From CAYRSS01 sp964426945 (lineage in GTDB: Bacteria; Planctomycetota; Phycisphaerae; UBA1845), in the NCBI GenBank assembly GCA_964426945.1, contig CAYRSS010000002.1:62001-126000 (forward strand): 64,000 nucleotides of DNA, in the 5' to 3' direction. The notes beneath the pieces are model-generated. The model searched no databases. It saw only the letters and a list, made by a program, of their open reading frames with translations, and was not told the DNA's origin. The position numbers and the translations under genes were made by a program. Each line of letters opens with the position of its first letter. Within the stretch, counting starts at the first letter, position 1. Below are positions 41,727-51,034 of the stretch, in pieces.

Positions 41727-43985
41727 ATGACACAAGCCCTTACGAGCCCGCCGCCTGTCGAGGCTGCCCGCGGTTATTCCGTTGCGATCCTCGGCAACCC
41801 CAATTCCGGCAAAACCACGCTGTTCAACGCCCTGACCGGCTATCACCAGCGGGTGGGCAACTACCCCGGCGTGACCGTGGAGCGCAAGAGCGGTCGCCTG
41901 CGCGGCGGCCACGACGAGACACGGATCGAGATCGTCGACCTTCCCGGGCTGTACAGCCTGTCGGCCAGTTCGCCCGACGAAGCCATCGCGCTCGATGTGC
42001 TGCTGGGCGACCAGCCGGGCCACGCGCGCCCCGACGCGGTCGTCTGCGTCGTCGATGCCACCAACCTGTCGAGACACCTCTTTCTGGTCAGCCAGGTGAT
42101 GGAGCTCGGGCTGCCGGTCGTGGTCGCGCTCAACATGGTGGACCTTGCCCAGCGTGCGGGACTTCGTATCGATGCCCCGCTGCTCGCGCACCGACTCGGC
42201 GTGCGCGTTGTGCCACTGGTGGCCACGCGCGGGCGCGGGCTGGATGCGCTGCGAGGGGCGATTGCGGACGCGGTACGCGGGCCGCAACCAGCGGAAGCGC
42301 CGACGGTCCTGGGCGAAGCGGTGCGCGTCACGCTCGACGAGCTCGCCGAGCGCGTTGAAGCGGACGCCGCGCCCGCGGCCTCGGTGCGGGCCCGCCTGCT
42401 CCAGGCGTTGCTGCATCGCGGGGGCATCCACGAGATGCGCCTCGTTCGGCGAACGCCCGGGCTCGCGACGACGCTCTGCGACGCACGCCTCCGGCTGACG
42501 CCCGATGACGCCACGCTGGCGCAATACGAGGCCCGCTTCCGCTACGCATGGATCGAGCGCGTCCTCGACGGCGTGATCGACCGCACAGAGGGAGACTCGC
42601 GAAGTTCGCGAACCGACGCCCTCGATCGGCTGGTGACGCATCCCGTCGCCGGCAGCGCGCTGTTCCTGCTGATCATGGTGGTCGTGTTCCAGTCGATCTA
42701 CACCTGGGCCGGGCCGCTCATGGACGCCATCAGCGACGGCTTCTCCGCCGTCGGGGCTGCCGTGGCGGCTGTCTTTCCCGAAGGCGCCCTGGCAAGCCTC
42801 GTGGTCGACGGCGTGGTCGCCGGGGTCGGCGGTGTGCTGGTCTTTCTTCCGCAGATCATGGTGCTCTTCCTGTTTCTCGCCCTGCTGGAGGACTGCGGAT
42901 ACATGGCCCGGGCGGCGATGCTCGCGCACCGTTTCATGAGCCCGCTCGGGCTGTCGGGCAAATCGTTCATTCCCTTGCTGTCCTCCTTCGCCTGCGCGAT
43001 TCCCGGCATCATGGCGACGCGGACCATCGAACAGCCGCGGGATCGCCTTGTCACGATGCTCATCGCACCGCTGATGAGCTGCAGCGCCCGCCTGCCGGTC
43101 TATGTGCTCCTGATCGGCGCCTTCATCCCCGCCACGCCGCTGCTGGGCGGCGTGATGAACCTCCAGGCGCTGGTCCTGCTGTCGATGTACCTGATCGGCG
43201 TCGTGGTAGCCGTGATCGTGGCGGTGGTCATGCGGCGTGTGCTCGGCGGCGGGCCGACGGCCCCTCTGCTGATCGAGCTCCCGTCGTACAAGTGGCCCTC
43301 GGCGCGGACGGTGCTCTACCGGGTCTACGAGCAGGCCAAGGCGTTCGTGACGCAGGCCGGCACGATCATTCTGGCGGTCACGGTCATCATCTGGGCGCTG
43401 GGCTACTACCCGCGCCCCGAATCGATCGCCGAGGCCCACGAAGCACGCCGCGAAACGCTGAGGATCCAATCCCCCGCCGTGACTGCCCCCGCCGCGGACG
43501 GCGAAACGACCGAAGACCCGCTCGCCGAGGCCATCGCCGTGGTGGATCGCGAAGAGGCCGGGGCGTACCTGCGTCAGAGCTGGCTGGGCCGCATGGGCCA
43601 CTGGATCGAGCCCGTGGTCCGGCCGCTCGGGTGGGACTGGCGGATCGGCACGGCGGTCATCGCCTCTTTCCCCGCTCGCGAGGTGGTCGTCGCGACGATG
43701 GGCACCATCTACAACCTCGGGGCGGAGCAGGACGAGGAATCCGCGGACCTCAAGTCCACGCTGCAGGCGGCGGAGTGGCCCGACGGCAGTAAGGTGTTCA
43801 CGCTGCCGGTCGCGTTGTCGATCATGGTTTTCTTCGCCCTGTGCTGTCAGTGCGGAGCGACGCTCGCGGTGATGAAACGCGAGACCAACTCCTGGCGGTG
43901 GCCGGTGTTCACGTTCGTATATATGACCGGTCTGGCGTACACGGCCGCGTGGGCGACCTACGCGCTCGCCAGCGCGTGGAGCTGA
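41727..43985 (+). CDS. feoB: ferrous iron transport protein B
   Basis: The protein has 752 residues. FeoB takes up Fe2+ across the inner membrane using a GTPase domain. G-motifs are G1 GNPNSGKTT at residue 23, G2 VGNYPGVTVE, G3 DLPGLYSLS and G4 NMVDLA. Two Gate regions with conserved Cys follow (SFACAIPGIMATR near 430, and LCCQCGATLAVMKRETNSW at the end). The FeoB core LEDCGYMARAAMLAHRFM is present. A hydrophilic insert of about 70 residues precedes the last helices. The operon is completed by a Cys-rich membrane protein. Confidence 0.96.
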   Translation: MTQALTSPPPVEAARGYSVAILGNPNSGKTTLFNALTGYHQRVGNYPGVTVERKSGRLRGGHDETRIEIVDLPGLYSLSASSPDEAIALDVLLGDQPGHARPDAVVCVVDATNLSRHLFLVSQVMELGLPVVVALNMVDLAQRAGLRIDAPLLAHRLGVRVVPLVATRGRGLDALRGAIADAVRGPQPAEAPTVLGEAVRVTLDELAERVEADAAPAASVRARLLQALLHRGGIHEMRLVRRTPGLATTLCDARLRLTPDDATLAQYEARFRYAWIERVLDGVIDRTEGDSRSSRTDALDRLVTHPVAGSALFLLIMVVVFQSIYTWAGPLMDAISDGFSAVGAAVAAVFPEGALASLVVDGVVAGVGGVLVFLPQIMVLFLFLALLEDCGYMARAAMLAHRFMSPLGLSGKSFIPLLSSFACAIPGIMATRTIEQPRDRLVTMLIAPLMSCSARLPVYVLLIGAFIPATPLLGGVMNLQALVLLSMYLIGVVVAVIVAVVMRRVLGGGPTAPLLIELPSYKWPSARTVLYRVYEQAKAFVTQAGTIILAVTVIIWALGYYPRPESIAEAHEARRETLRIQSPAVTAPAADGETTEDPLAEAIAVVDREEAGAYLRQSWLGRMGHWIEPVVRPLGWDWRIGTAVIASFPAREVVVATMGTIYNLGAEQDEESADLKSTLQAAEWPDGSKVFTLPVALSIMVFFALCCQCGATLAVMKRETNSWRWPVFTFVYMTGLAYTAAWATYALASAWS

Positions 43986-44033
43986 CGCGGCACAAGCCCG
44001 CCCCGGCTTGACCCTGATGCGGAGGGATGGTTG

Positions 44034-44213
44034 ATGCAGGACCTGGCAGTCACTCTGGTCGTCGCGGTGGCGGCGGCGTATCTCGGTCGGCGGATCTATC
44101 GCCGGGCGTGGGGTCGCGGCCAGGCGGGGTGTGGATGCGGCGTACCCGGCGGCGGATGCGGATCGGGCAAAGCGGCCGTACAGATCACTAAGCCCCTTGG
44201 CAACGAACGATGA
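44034..44213 (+). CDS. FeoB-associated Cys-rich membrane protein
   Basis: The protein has 59 residues from ATG 44034; GGAGGGA lies upstream and TTG 44031 is an alternative. An N-terminal helix (LAVTLVVAVAAAYLGRRIY) is followed by a Cys/Gly motif CGCGVPGGGCGSG. Small proteins of this type follow feoB in many bacteria and are thought to assist or regulate iron transport, replacing FeoC. The position, 48 bases after feoB, supports this. Confidence 0.85.
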   Translation: MQDLAVTLVVAVAAAYLGRRIYRRAWGRGQAGCGCGVPGGGCGSGKAAVQITKPLGNER

Positions 44214-44280
44214 ACTTGTGGGAGCAGTCTCCCGGCCCAGACGGTTTATGAGCCAAACGGGTGGCGCGACGCCGATGGAT

Positions 44281-44646
44281 TCACTGTTGGATGGCCCTGC
44301 GCTGCGCGATCGTCAGGCTCGCACCGCATTCCGGACAGGCGCCTGACTCGTTCCCCGTGAGGTCATAGCCGCATTGGCATGCTGTGGGAGGCTTCCGGGC
44401 ACGTCCTCTCACGATGGCGAACGGCAAGCCCACCATCATCGCGACCGGCAGCGAGGCGGCGAAGCCAATCGGGAATCCGATACAGATGAACTTGTCGACG
44501 TAGCCTTGCTGCACGCAACCGATCGCAAAGGGCGCCGATACAGCGCACATCGCAGCGAGGCAGCTCGCTATCACAAAGCGCGGGATGAGCCAGTGTGCCA
44601 AGCCGGCGAATCCGGCAGCGAGGGCGAGCAGCATGAGCATGCGCAT
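44281..44646 (-). CDS. membrane protein with C-terminal zinc ribbon
   Basis: The protein has 121 residues from ATG 44646 (MRMLMLLALAAGF). Three membrane helices are seen (about 3-22, 27-46, 53-75). The C-terminus is the ribbon CQCGYDLTGNESGACPECG, a very frequent planctomycete domain of unknown role. The frame is open further upstream but without conserved sequence. It converges with the feo operon. Confidence 0.68.
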   Translation of the reverse strand: MRMLMLLALAAGFAGLAHWLIPRFVIASCLAAMCAVSAPFAIGCVQQGYVDKFICIGFPIGFAASLPVAMMVGLPFAIVRGRARKPPTACQCGYDLTGNESGACPECGASLTIAQRRAIQQ

Positions 44647-44923
44647 AATGCTAGCGGCGTGAAGAGTTCGTGCAATCTGCCGCTGCTTCTCGTGGCATCG
44701 GGCTTCCGCCCGATGCTTGAGAGGCTTCGCCTGCTGATCAGGCAGACAGCCTGGCGGCACGCGCTGCGGCGGCTCTTTGCGGAACCGATCGCACTCGCCA
44801 ATCAACACCGGCCAGAAGCCCGGTAGCGCGCGGTTACGGCCCGGCGGGGTCACTCATCTTGTGGGACCGTCCTCCCGACCGTTTCTATAGAGGCCCGGCC
44901 TCCAAGCTCTAACCCGGTACAAT

Positions 44924-44952
44924 AAAAAAGCCGGCTGCTCGGTGCAGCCGGC
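44924..44952 (-). terminator. rho-independent terminator after xerC-like gene
   Basis: On the minus strand GCCGGCTGC and GCAGCCGGC form a 9-bp stem with a 5-base loop, followed by TTTTTTATT. It lies 42 bases past the recombinase stop. Confidence 0.92.
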
Positions 44953-44993
44953 CCTGTGGGTTGTCGGATTCGCGATCGCGGCTCGCGGCCGGC

Positions 44994-46010
44994 TTACGCC
45001 CGCGGGTGGGCGTCGTCGTAGGCCTGCTTCAGCCGCGGCGTCGTCAGGTGGGTGTACACCTGCGTCGTCGAGATCGACTGGTGGCCGAGCAGCTCCTGCA
45101 CACTCCGCAGGTCCGCGCCGTTGTTGAGCATGTGCGTCGCGAAAGTGTGGCGGAGGGTGTGCGGGCTGATGTTCGGGTCTAGGCCGCACTGGATCAGGTA
45201 CTTGTCGAGCTTGCGGCGGACGCTTCTCGTCGACAGCCGTTTGCCGTGCTTGTTGATGAACAGCGGGCCCGGCTCGAAGGTCGAGTTGCGGGCGTCGGCG
45301 CGGCGCATCTCGAGGAAGCGCTGCAGCGAGGCGATCGCCGTCGGACCGACCGGCGAGATGCGCTGCTTCTTGCCCTTGCCGCGGATGCGAAGGGTGCGGC
45401 CGACGAAATCCACGTCTTCCAGGTTCAGTGCGACCAGCTCGCTGACGCGAACGCCGGTCGAGTAGAGCACTTCAAGCATCGCCCGATCGCGAGCCCCGAG
45501 CAGCGAGCCGCCGTCCGGCGTGGACAGCAGCTTGTTGATCTGGTCGACGTCGAGGAAGCGCGGGAGCGACTTTTCCTGCTTGGGCGTGCGAATCGTGGCC
45601 AGCGGGTGCACGGAGACATAGCCACGGCGCAGACAGAACTTGTAGAAGCTCCGCAGCGTGGCCAGTTTCCGGGCGATGGTCGACTTCGAGTAGTTCTGGC
45701 CGCTCAGAAAGGCCAGGAACGACTTGATGTGCTCGGAGCCCACTTCGCGGAGCTTCTGCGACATGGCCGGGTCGATGTCGACCGCCACGCCGGAGCCATC
45801 CGCCCCGCCGGCAGGCATGCCGCCCGCCTGCGCGGAGGCCGACCCGCTCACCGAGAAGCTCTGCCCCGCCGCCGCGCGCTCCACGTGACCCGACAGGTAC
45901 GCGCAGAACTGCGCGAGGTCGGCCGCGTAGCACTTCGCGGTGTGCGGCGAGAAGTGGCGCTCGAACCGCAGGTAGTTCAGGAACTCGTCAATCAAGGGGT
46001 ATGGAGTCAT
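44994..46010 (-). CDS. tyrosine recombinase, XerC/XerD family
   Basis: The protein has 338 residues. It likely resolves chromosome dimers at dif. The N-terminal SAM-like domain (LIDEFLNYLRFERHFSPHT) contains an unusual Gly/Ser/Ala-rich insert at about 42-80. Catalytic residues are Arg188 (STGVRVSELV), Lys near 212 (GKGKKQR), His284 and Arg287 (SPHTLRHTFATH), His310 (LLGHQSISTTQ) and Tyr319 (VYTH). XerC or XerD cannot be told apart from sequence alone. It is the last gene of a leftward group; no phage signs are near. Confidence 0.9.
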   Translation of the reverse strand: MTPYPLIDEFLNYLRFERHFSPHTAKCYAADLAQFCAYLSGHVERAAAGQSFSVSGSASAQAGGMPAGGADGSGVAVDIDPAMSQKLREVGSEHIKSFLAFLSGQNYSKSTIARKLATLRSFYKFCLRRGYVSVHPLATIRTPKQEKSLPRFLDVDQINKLLSTPDGGSLLGARDRAMLEVLYSTGVRVSELVALNLEDVDFVGRTLRIRGKGKKQRISPVGPTAIASLQRFLEMRRADARNSTFEPGPLFINKHGKRLSTRSVRRKLDKYLIQCGLDPNISPHTLRHTFATHMLNNGADLRSVQELLGHQSISTTQVYTHLTTPRLKQAYDDAHPRA

Positions 46011-46100
46011 CAGTGCTACTTAGTTCGGCGAATGCACTCACCTTGTCAGGGTCCTGGTCCTGGACCCCCGCAGCCACCGGGAACCTACGAGGTCCCGTGC

Positions 46101-46307
46101 TCAGCCGGCGATCTGATCGAGCTCCGTCTCCAACCGCCTACCCATCTGAAAACTCAGCACTGCCGCATCGAACCAGTCGAACGCGCGCTGCTCGTCCGCG
46201 GCAAGCTCGGCGAAGGCGTCAATGACCTCCGCCTCCTGACCCGGTTGATATCGGAAGACAAAGCGCTCGTCTCCCTTTACCAGACACAACTGCCTGATGA
46301 CGTTCAT
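46101..46307 (-). CDS. small hypothetical protein (68 aa)
   Basis: The protein has 68 residues from ATG 46307 (MNVIRQLCLVKGDERFVFR). It is predicted mostly helical (EAEVIDAFAELAADEQRAFDWFDAAVLSFQ). I do not recognise a family. It starts 7 bases after the stop of the preceding lipoprotein gene, so it is probably co-transcribed. Ribosome site evidence is weak (AGGG at suboptimal spacing). The longer open frame upstream overlaps that lipoprotein gene and is not used. Confidence 0.6.
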   Translation of the reverse strand: MNVIRQLCLVKGDERFVFRYQPGQEAEVIDAFAELAADEQRAFDWFDAAVLSFQMGRRLETELDQIAG

Positions 46308-46314
46308 GGCATCC

Positions 46315-47094
46315 CTACCCTTCAGACTGGCCGGCCGGGACCGCCGGAGGCGGCTCGGCCAGCATCGCCCGGATCGTCGCGTGACAGCAGTACCGGATAA
46401 AATGTTGCTGACTGACCACGTAAATCCGCCAACCGTAGGGGGACGAATCTCCTTCCCGGTTCGCGGCAAACGCGCGAACGTCGCTCACGACCTGGTCGTG
46501 GGCGGCGTCAAAGACTCGCTGGGTCTGCCGGAGGAGTCCGGCAGGCGTATTTTCTTCGGACGGCAGCGCACCGCCGGGCTGGCGATAGAGCGCGACCGGA
46601 TCAACGCGCCGGCGGCGCGGGCCAGGTCGCTGCCCATACAGTTGGCCGGTGATGCCGATGCTCGGCGGCACGTGTGGATCATATTCCGTCACCGAGAAGA
46701 CCAGGATCGCATCCACCCCGAGCAACCGCGTCAGCTCAAGGGCGTGTTCCGGTGATTCCACCGAATTCACACCCTGCGCGGACAGTGCTGCCAGGACGCG
46801 ACTTACCGGAACCACGCGGACTCCTTCCGCATAGCTCAGCTCACTCGCCATGTGATCCGCAAACCGGTTCGGATCGAAGGCCACCGAGCCGCTCTGGTTG
46901 AGCGCCGGCGCCACGGCGATCGTCATCGGGCCGAGGTCGCGGTTGGGGATGACGACCGGCGTCACGACCTTCTGGCGCGTCTGACATCCTGCCGACGCGG
47001 CCACCAGGCACACCGCCGCCACACCCACCGTCGTACCCAACGCGCGCCGCCGGATGCTCCGCAGCGGCAGCGTGGCGATCACCCGCGTTGTCAT
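46315..47094 (-). CDS. lipoprotein, CsgG/LpoB-like fold suspected
   Basis: The protein has 259 residues from ATG 47094 with GGAG upstream. The lipobox is AASAGC. The mature part reads TIAVAPALNQSGSVAFDPNRFADHM ... VVPVSRVLAALSAQGVNS ... RLLGVDAILVFSVTEYDPHVPP. This alpha/beta order matches the anticodon-binding-like CsgG, LpoB and TolB N-terminal folds. A role in envelope assembly is plausible but unproven. A TolB-like propeller lipoprotein gene is the next one upstream on the same strand, 149 bases away. Confidence 0.68.
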   Translation of the reverse strand: MTTRVIATLPLRSIRRRALGTTVGVAAVCLVAASAGCQTRQKVVTPVVIPNRDLGPMTIAVAPALNQSGSVAFDPNRFADHMASELSYAEGVRVVPVSRVLAALSAQGVNSVESPEHALELTRLLGVDAILVFSVTEYDPHVPPSIGITGQLYGQRPGPRRRRVDPVALYRQPGGALPSEENTPAGLLRQTQRVFDAAHDQVVSDVRAFAANREGDSSPYGWRIYVVSQQHFIRYCCHATIRAMLAEPPPAVPAGQSEG

Positions 47095-47243
47095 CCTTGA
47101 CTCCGGTTCGCACATCGGCCGGCCCTCCTGGCTCAGCCCTTCCGGCAGTCCGTCCCCGGCCTCGGGGAGCGGCCCGCAGACTCCACACCTGTATCGGAAA
47201 TCGGCCAGCCTCTCTTTCCCTCAGTGCGGAAACAGGGCGCTGG

Positions 47244-48503
47244 TCATGGATTCCGCCCCGCAGGAGCGGTTTCCGGGATAATCGTTGTCGCCATCGAGCC
47301 CCGCTCGCCCTCGGCGCCGGTCATCATCGTGGCCTCGCCGCCGATGGCGGGCACGGCCGACCAGATGTTGTCCACGCCGGTCCGGTCGGTGGTGAAGAAC
47401 ACGCGACCGTCAGGGGCAAACGAGGGCGACGTGTTCGCGCCATAGCCGTCGGTCAGCCGCGTACGCGAGCGACCGTCGGCGCGCATCAGCCAGACGTCGG
47501 ACGTGCTACCGGCCTCGAACGGATCCAGGCTGGTCGGCGCGACCGGCTCAACGGTGGTGAACGCGATCCACTGACCGTCCTGGCTCCAGCAGGGCAGGAT
47601 CATCGCGAAGCTCGCGCTCGACGAGATTTCCACGGGGAAGCGCGGTTCGTCGTCGATCAGGCTGACGGTCCAGATGCTGAACCATCGCGAGCCGCGCTCG
47701 CGGGCCCGCTGGAAAAGGATCGTGTCGCCCGCGGGGTGCCATTCGGGAAACAGGCCGTAGCCGATGAACTTGCGCGATGCGCCGGCCTCGGCGTCAGAGA
47801 TCCAGAGCTCCCACTGCCCTCCACCCGGCGCGAGGCTCGCGTACACCAGGCGACGGCCGTCGGGCGACCAGCTCGGGTGCAGTTCGTCGGCGGGGGTATT
47901 GGTGACCTGTACGGGCTGTCCGCCCTGCAGATCGAGAATCCAGATGTCCCACGTGCCGCCCCGATCGCTCGCGAAGGCGATTCGGCGACCATCGGGACTG
48001 AACACCGGCGACACGTCCGAGGACGGATCGCTCGTGAGCTGCGTGACGGCGACGCCGGTCACACTCTTGAGGTAGAGATTCGAGTTCTCGCTGTGCCGCG
48101 TCGAGGCGAAGACCAGTCGCTCGCCCTTACGGTCGAGAGCCGCGTCGAAGTCGCGCCCCTCCTCGGAGAAGGTGTGGCGCTGGAGCGGAATCGCTGAGCG
48201 CGACGAGTAGTACGACGGGCGCTCGCTGCCGGTCTCGCCGAACATGTTGATCCCGCCGGCCCGCGCCGCGGCGACGAGCGTGGTCGTGGCGGCGGGCCCG
48301 TAGGGCTCCGCGTTCGATTGGGCGGTCGAAATGGTCGGCGTATGAGCGGCCTGTTCGGTGCCCCAGAGGGTGCGCCAGGAAGCCGTCACGTTCGCACAGC
48401 CCATCGCGGCGACGACCGCGAACGAGGCCGCGAGCCAGGCTCCGCGCTTCCAGAATGGCATCGAAATGACGGGACGCGACTGCTGCATCGATTCGTTTCG
48501 CAC
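47244..48503 (-). CDS. TolB-like beta-propeller lipoprotein
   Basis: The protein has 419 residues from GTG 48503; ATG 48488 is an alternative and neither has a clear ribosome site. The lipobox is VVAAMGC. PD40 repeats follow with the hallmark S-P-D-G-R-R (VFSPDGRRIAFASDRGGTWDIW, SWSPDGRRLVYASL, WSQDGQWIAFTTV, SFAPDGRVFFTTDRTGVDNIW), giving a six-bladed propeller like TolB. TolB itself is periplasmic and soluble; lipidation here is different. No tolQRA or pal is in view. It may act with the CsgG/LpoB-like lipoprotein just downstream. Confidence 0.82.
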   Translation of the reverse strand: MRNESMQQSRPVISMPFWKRGAWLAASFAVVAAMGCANVTASWRTLWGTEQAAHTPTISTAQSNAEPYGPAATTTLVAAARAGGINMFGETGSERPSYYSSRSAIPLQRHTFSEEGRDFDAALDRKGERLVFASTRHSENSNLYLKSVTGVAVTQLTSDPSSDVSPVFSPDGRRIAFASDRGGTWDIWILDLQGGQPVQVTNTPADELHPSWSPDGRRLVYASLAPGGGQWELWISDAEAGASRKFIGYGLFPEWHPAGDTILFQRARERGSRWFSIWTVSLIDDEPRFPVEISSSASFAMILPCWSQDGQWIAFTTVEPVAPTSLDPFEAGSTSDVWLMRADGRSRTRLTDGYGANTSPSFAPDGRVFFTTDRTGVDNIWSAVPAIGGEATMMTGAEGERGSMATTIIPETAPAGRNP

Positions 48504-48939
48504 GCGGAATGCTCGCTGGTCGGGGGCCCGGGCGACGGGCGGTCCGGCCGCGTCGCGAACAGGGCAGACCCCGCGTTACATCGGCCAGGAGCGATCCGCC
48601 CATCAGTTAGCAGCCCTTGCAGAACCCTATCGAACGGGCCTGCGAGCAGCGGCGGGCGGTGAAAACCCGTAGTCCGGCGGGCCGGCGTGCCCCTCCTCCT
48701 GACAACCGGCCGGCGGCGATTCGGCGGCATGTCCGATAACCAAGGAGGTATCGACGTTCCGAAATGGGGGGCTTCAGCCAATGGCGCGGGCGACTTTTGC
48801 GCCGCGACGCGCAGGGTCAGCGCAGCCGCCGCACCGCGGCCGAGAGAACGCCTGACGCTTGCGGCTCGCTGGAGGCGTCCGTAGCATGGCTGCCCCGCGT
48901 GCGATCGGCTGCCGGAGGGCGGTCGGCTGGAGAATCACC
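48504..48939. other. intergenic region between divergent genes
   Basis: This 436-base region separates two divergent secreted-protein genes. I found no coding sequence with a ribosome site or conserved motif. It presumably carries both promoters, but no convincing hexamer pair was seen. Confidence 0.45.
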
Positions 48940-49737
48940 ATGCGAATGCGTGCCGCCAAGCCGAGACGAGTCCTGTGGCCGCTCGGAGTCCTCGCCATCG
49001 CCGCCCTGCTGGGCTCCGCGCCTGCCGCGGCCAAGGAAGGCCACCTCGAGGACATGAAGCTGGCGCTGATCGAAACCCGCATCCGCTGCGCGACCTGTCA
49101 CCCGGATGCCGAGGGGCGCGAGCTGACGGCGTATGGACGGGTGATCGCGGACCTGGGCAAGGCGACGTCGATCCCCGACCGCGTCCGTGAGCAGGAACGA
49201 CGACCAACGGACGCGACATTGAAGCTCGACGCGGAGGGCGAGCGGCGCCGGACGGACGTCGACGGCGACGGTGTGCTCAACTGGGTCGAGATCCTCTCGG
49301 GTACCGATCCGTCCGATGCCGCCGATCCTGGAAATGGCGAAAAAAAGGCCGAAACGGCTACGATGCGTGCGCGGGTCGAGGCCGTGGTGAGCTGCGCCCT
49401 GTGCCACGTCGAGCCGGACGTGAAACCCGTTGGCGCGGACAAGGCACCGCACAATCCGCTCGGCGAGGCGCTTGCCGGGCTCACGAGTTCGCGGCCGGGC
49501 GGTCGCCCTGCCGACGCGGCCCCGCCGCCCATCATGACCCGGTTCAAGTCCGTCGAGAACCACGACACCGACAAGGACAAGGCGCGAAACTGGCTCGAAA
49601 TCGCCACGTTCCACAGCCCCACGGACGCCGCGGATACGCCGTCCGACGAGGAGCTGAAGGCGATCCGTGAGCTGCTACGCGAGATCCTCAAGCCGCAGGG
49701 TGGCTTCGGCCGCGTCCACCGCCCGCCAAGCCGTTGA
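48940..49737 (+). CDS. secreted protein with two CxxCH haem-type motifs and an EF-hand-like loop
   Basis: The protein has 265 residues from ATG 48940, with TGGAG upstream. A signal peptide ends APAAAK. Two CxxCH motifs, CATCHPD at about 51 and CALCHVE at about 147, suggest c-type haem attachment. DVDGDGVLNWVEILSGTDPSDAADPG is an EF-hand-like calcium loop followed by a planctomycete-type TDPSD step, and NHDTDKDKARNWLEIATFHSPTDAAD repeats the theme. It may be a periplasmic dihaem electron carrier. Cytochrome maturation genes are not in the window. Confidence 0.68.
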   Translation: MRMRAAKPRRVLWPLGVLAIAALLGSAPAAAKEGHLEDMKLALIETRIRCATCHPDAEGRELTAYGRVIADLGKATSIPDRVREQERRPTDATLKLDAEGERRRTDVDGDGVLNWVEILSGTDPSDAADPGNGEKKAETATMRARVEAVVSCALCHVEPDVKPVGADKAPHNPLGEALAGLTSSRPGGRPADAAPPPIMTRFKSVENHDTDKDKARNWLEIATFHSPTDAADTPSDEELKAIRELLREILKPQGGFGRVHRPPSR

Positions 49738-50165
49738 GAGGCAGCCCCTCCGGGCCCGAAAGCGGTTTCCCCGCCGAGAAAACTCACAGCCTGCGCGGCA
49801 GACCCGCCGCACCCTCGCCGGGCCGTGCAATAGGGAACTTCCCTCCCCGAACGAAGCGCCAACCTCGCCGGCGGACCGAACGGTCGAGCCGGGGTCTTGG
49901 TTATCCGGTCGAACTTCCTCTAAGCTAATGCGGAATAATAGTTTACAAAGATGATGCGCCGGGGTAGCCTTGGCGGTGCGGCAGGAATAGACTTAGTCGC
50001 GATGAGAGCGTGGCGCGAGGTTCCCGGAGGGGAGTCGAGCGCCGATCGGAGGGAGGAAAGAAGCACCCCCCATCTGTGAAGGCTCTCAAAGTCCGCATTT
50101 CCGAGACGTAGCCGTCGTCGCCTTCACCTGTCAGACCCGGGGCGATCGTCGGCGGGGGGCAGCGC
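49738..50165. other. intergenic region with AT-rich patch
   Basis: No gene is supported. A patch at about 49920-49955 (AATGCGGAATAATAGTTTACAAAG) is much less GC-rich than its surroundings and probably marks the promoter of the isochorismatase-fold gene, with a long leader. No terminator hairpin was identified for the upstream gene. Confidence 0.4.
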
Positions 50166-51008
50166 ATGACCAGAGGTGGGAAGCACTTCCTGCTGGAGTG
50201 TGTGGTCGTCGACCTCAACACGCAGCGGGATTTCCTCGAAGCAGATGGCGCCTATCCGGTGCTCAACCGGGAAGAACTCGTTCCGCTCCTGCGGCGAGTG
50301 ATCGCCTGGACGAAACGGAACCACTGTCCGGTGGTTTCAGCCATCGACGCGCACCGCGCGTTGGAGCTGCGGACGGAAGCCGAGCCCGTGCACTGTCTCG
50401 ACGGGACGCGCGGGCAGGCGAAGCTGCCGTTCACGCTCTTTCCGCTCCATGACCGGATCGAGTACGACAACACGCTGGCCGTTCCGCTCGACCTTTTCCA
50501 TCACTTTCAGCAGATCATCTTTCGCAAGCGCCACCACGACTTGCTGAGCAACCCGAAGGCCGACCAATTCCTGACCGGCCTGGATGCAGGCGAATTCGTG
50601 CTGTTCGGCAGCGGGCTGGAGTCCTCGATCAAGATCCTGGCGCTCGGCCTGCTCGCCCGCAACCGCAAGGTGACAATCGTCACGGACGCCTGCGGCTACT
50701 GGGACCGGACGCGGGCCGATCTGGCCTGTCGCCAGCTGGAGGCCAAAGGGGCCCGGCTGCTGACCGTCGACGACCTGCTCCGCCTAAAACTCTCGCGGAA
50801 GCACCGCTATCCGCTGCACCCGATCGCCCCGATCTCCGGCCCGATCGACGGATTTCTGCACGTGTCGCGGGTCAACGGCCATGGCAACGGCGTCGCCCGA
50901 ACCTCTGCCACCCGTCGCAACGGCCGCGCGTTGCCGCGCCTGAACGGGAAGGGTAAACTCCCCTCCGTGTTCAAGCCTTCCCACCGGAACGGGAAGGGCC
51001 GGCGCTAA
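50166..51008 (+). CDS. isochorismatase-fold protein with Cys-to-Ser at catalytic position
   Basis: The protein has 280 residues. The fold is that of cysteine hydrolases such as nicotinamidase and isochorismatase: Asp16 (VVVDLNTQRDF), Lys121 (IIFRKRHHD) and the nucleophile loop near 148-155. There the usual G-x-x-T-D-x-C-V becomes GSGLESSI, putting Ser154 in place of the catalytic Cys. The C-terminal 55 residues are a basic Gly/Asn/Arg tail (GHGNGVARTSATRRNGR...NGKGRR), unusual for the family. It may be inactive or use Ser. A ferredoxin gene follows 26 bases later. Confidence 0.75.
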   Translation: MTRGGKHFLLECVVVDLNTQRDFLEADGAYPVLNREELVPLLRRVIAWTKRNHCPVVSAIDAHRALELRTEAEPVHCLDGTRGQAKLPFTLFPLHDRIEYDNTLAVPLDLFHHFQQIIFRKRHHDLLSNPKADQFLTGLDAGEFVLFGSGLESSIKILALGLLARNRKVTIVTDACGYWDRTRADLACRQLEAKGARLLTVDDLLRLKLSRKHRYPLHPIAPISGPIDGFLHVSRVNGHGNGVARTSATRRNGRALPRLNGKGKLPSVFKPSHRNGKGRR

Positions 51009-51034
51009 CGGACGGCGAGGCTGCGACGCGGACC

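Noticed and set aside
41604..43601. Open frame of 665 codons on the minus strand
   Set aside because: It is antisense to feoB. The translated sequence is His/Arg/Gln-rich with no recognisable domain.
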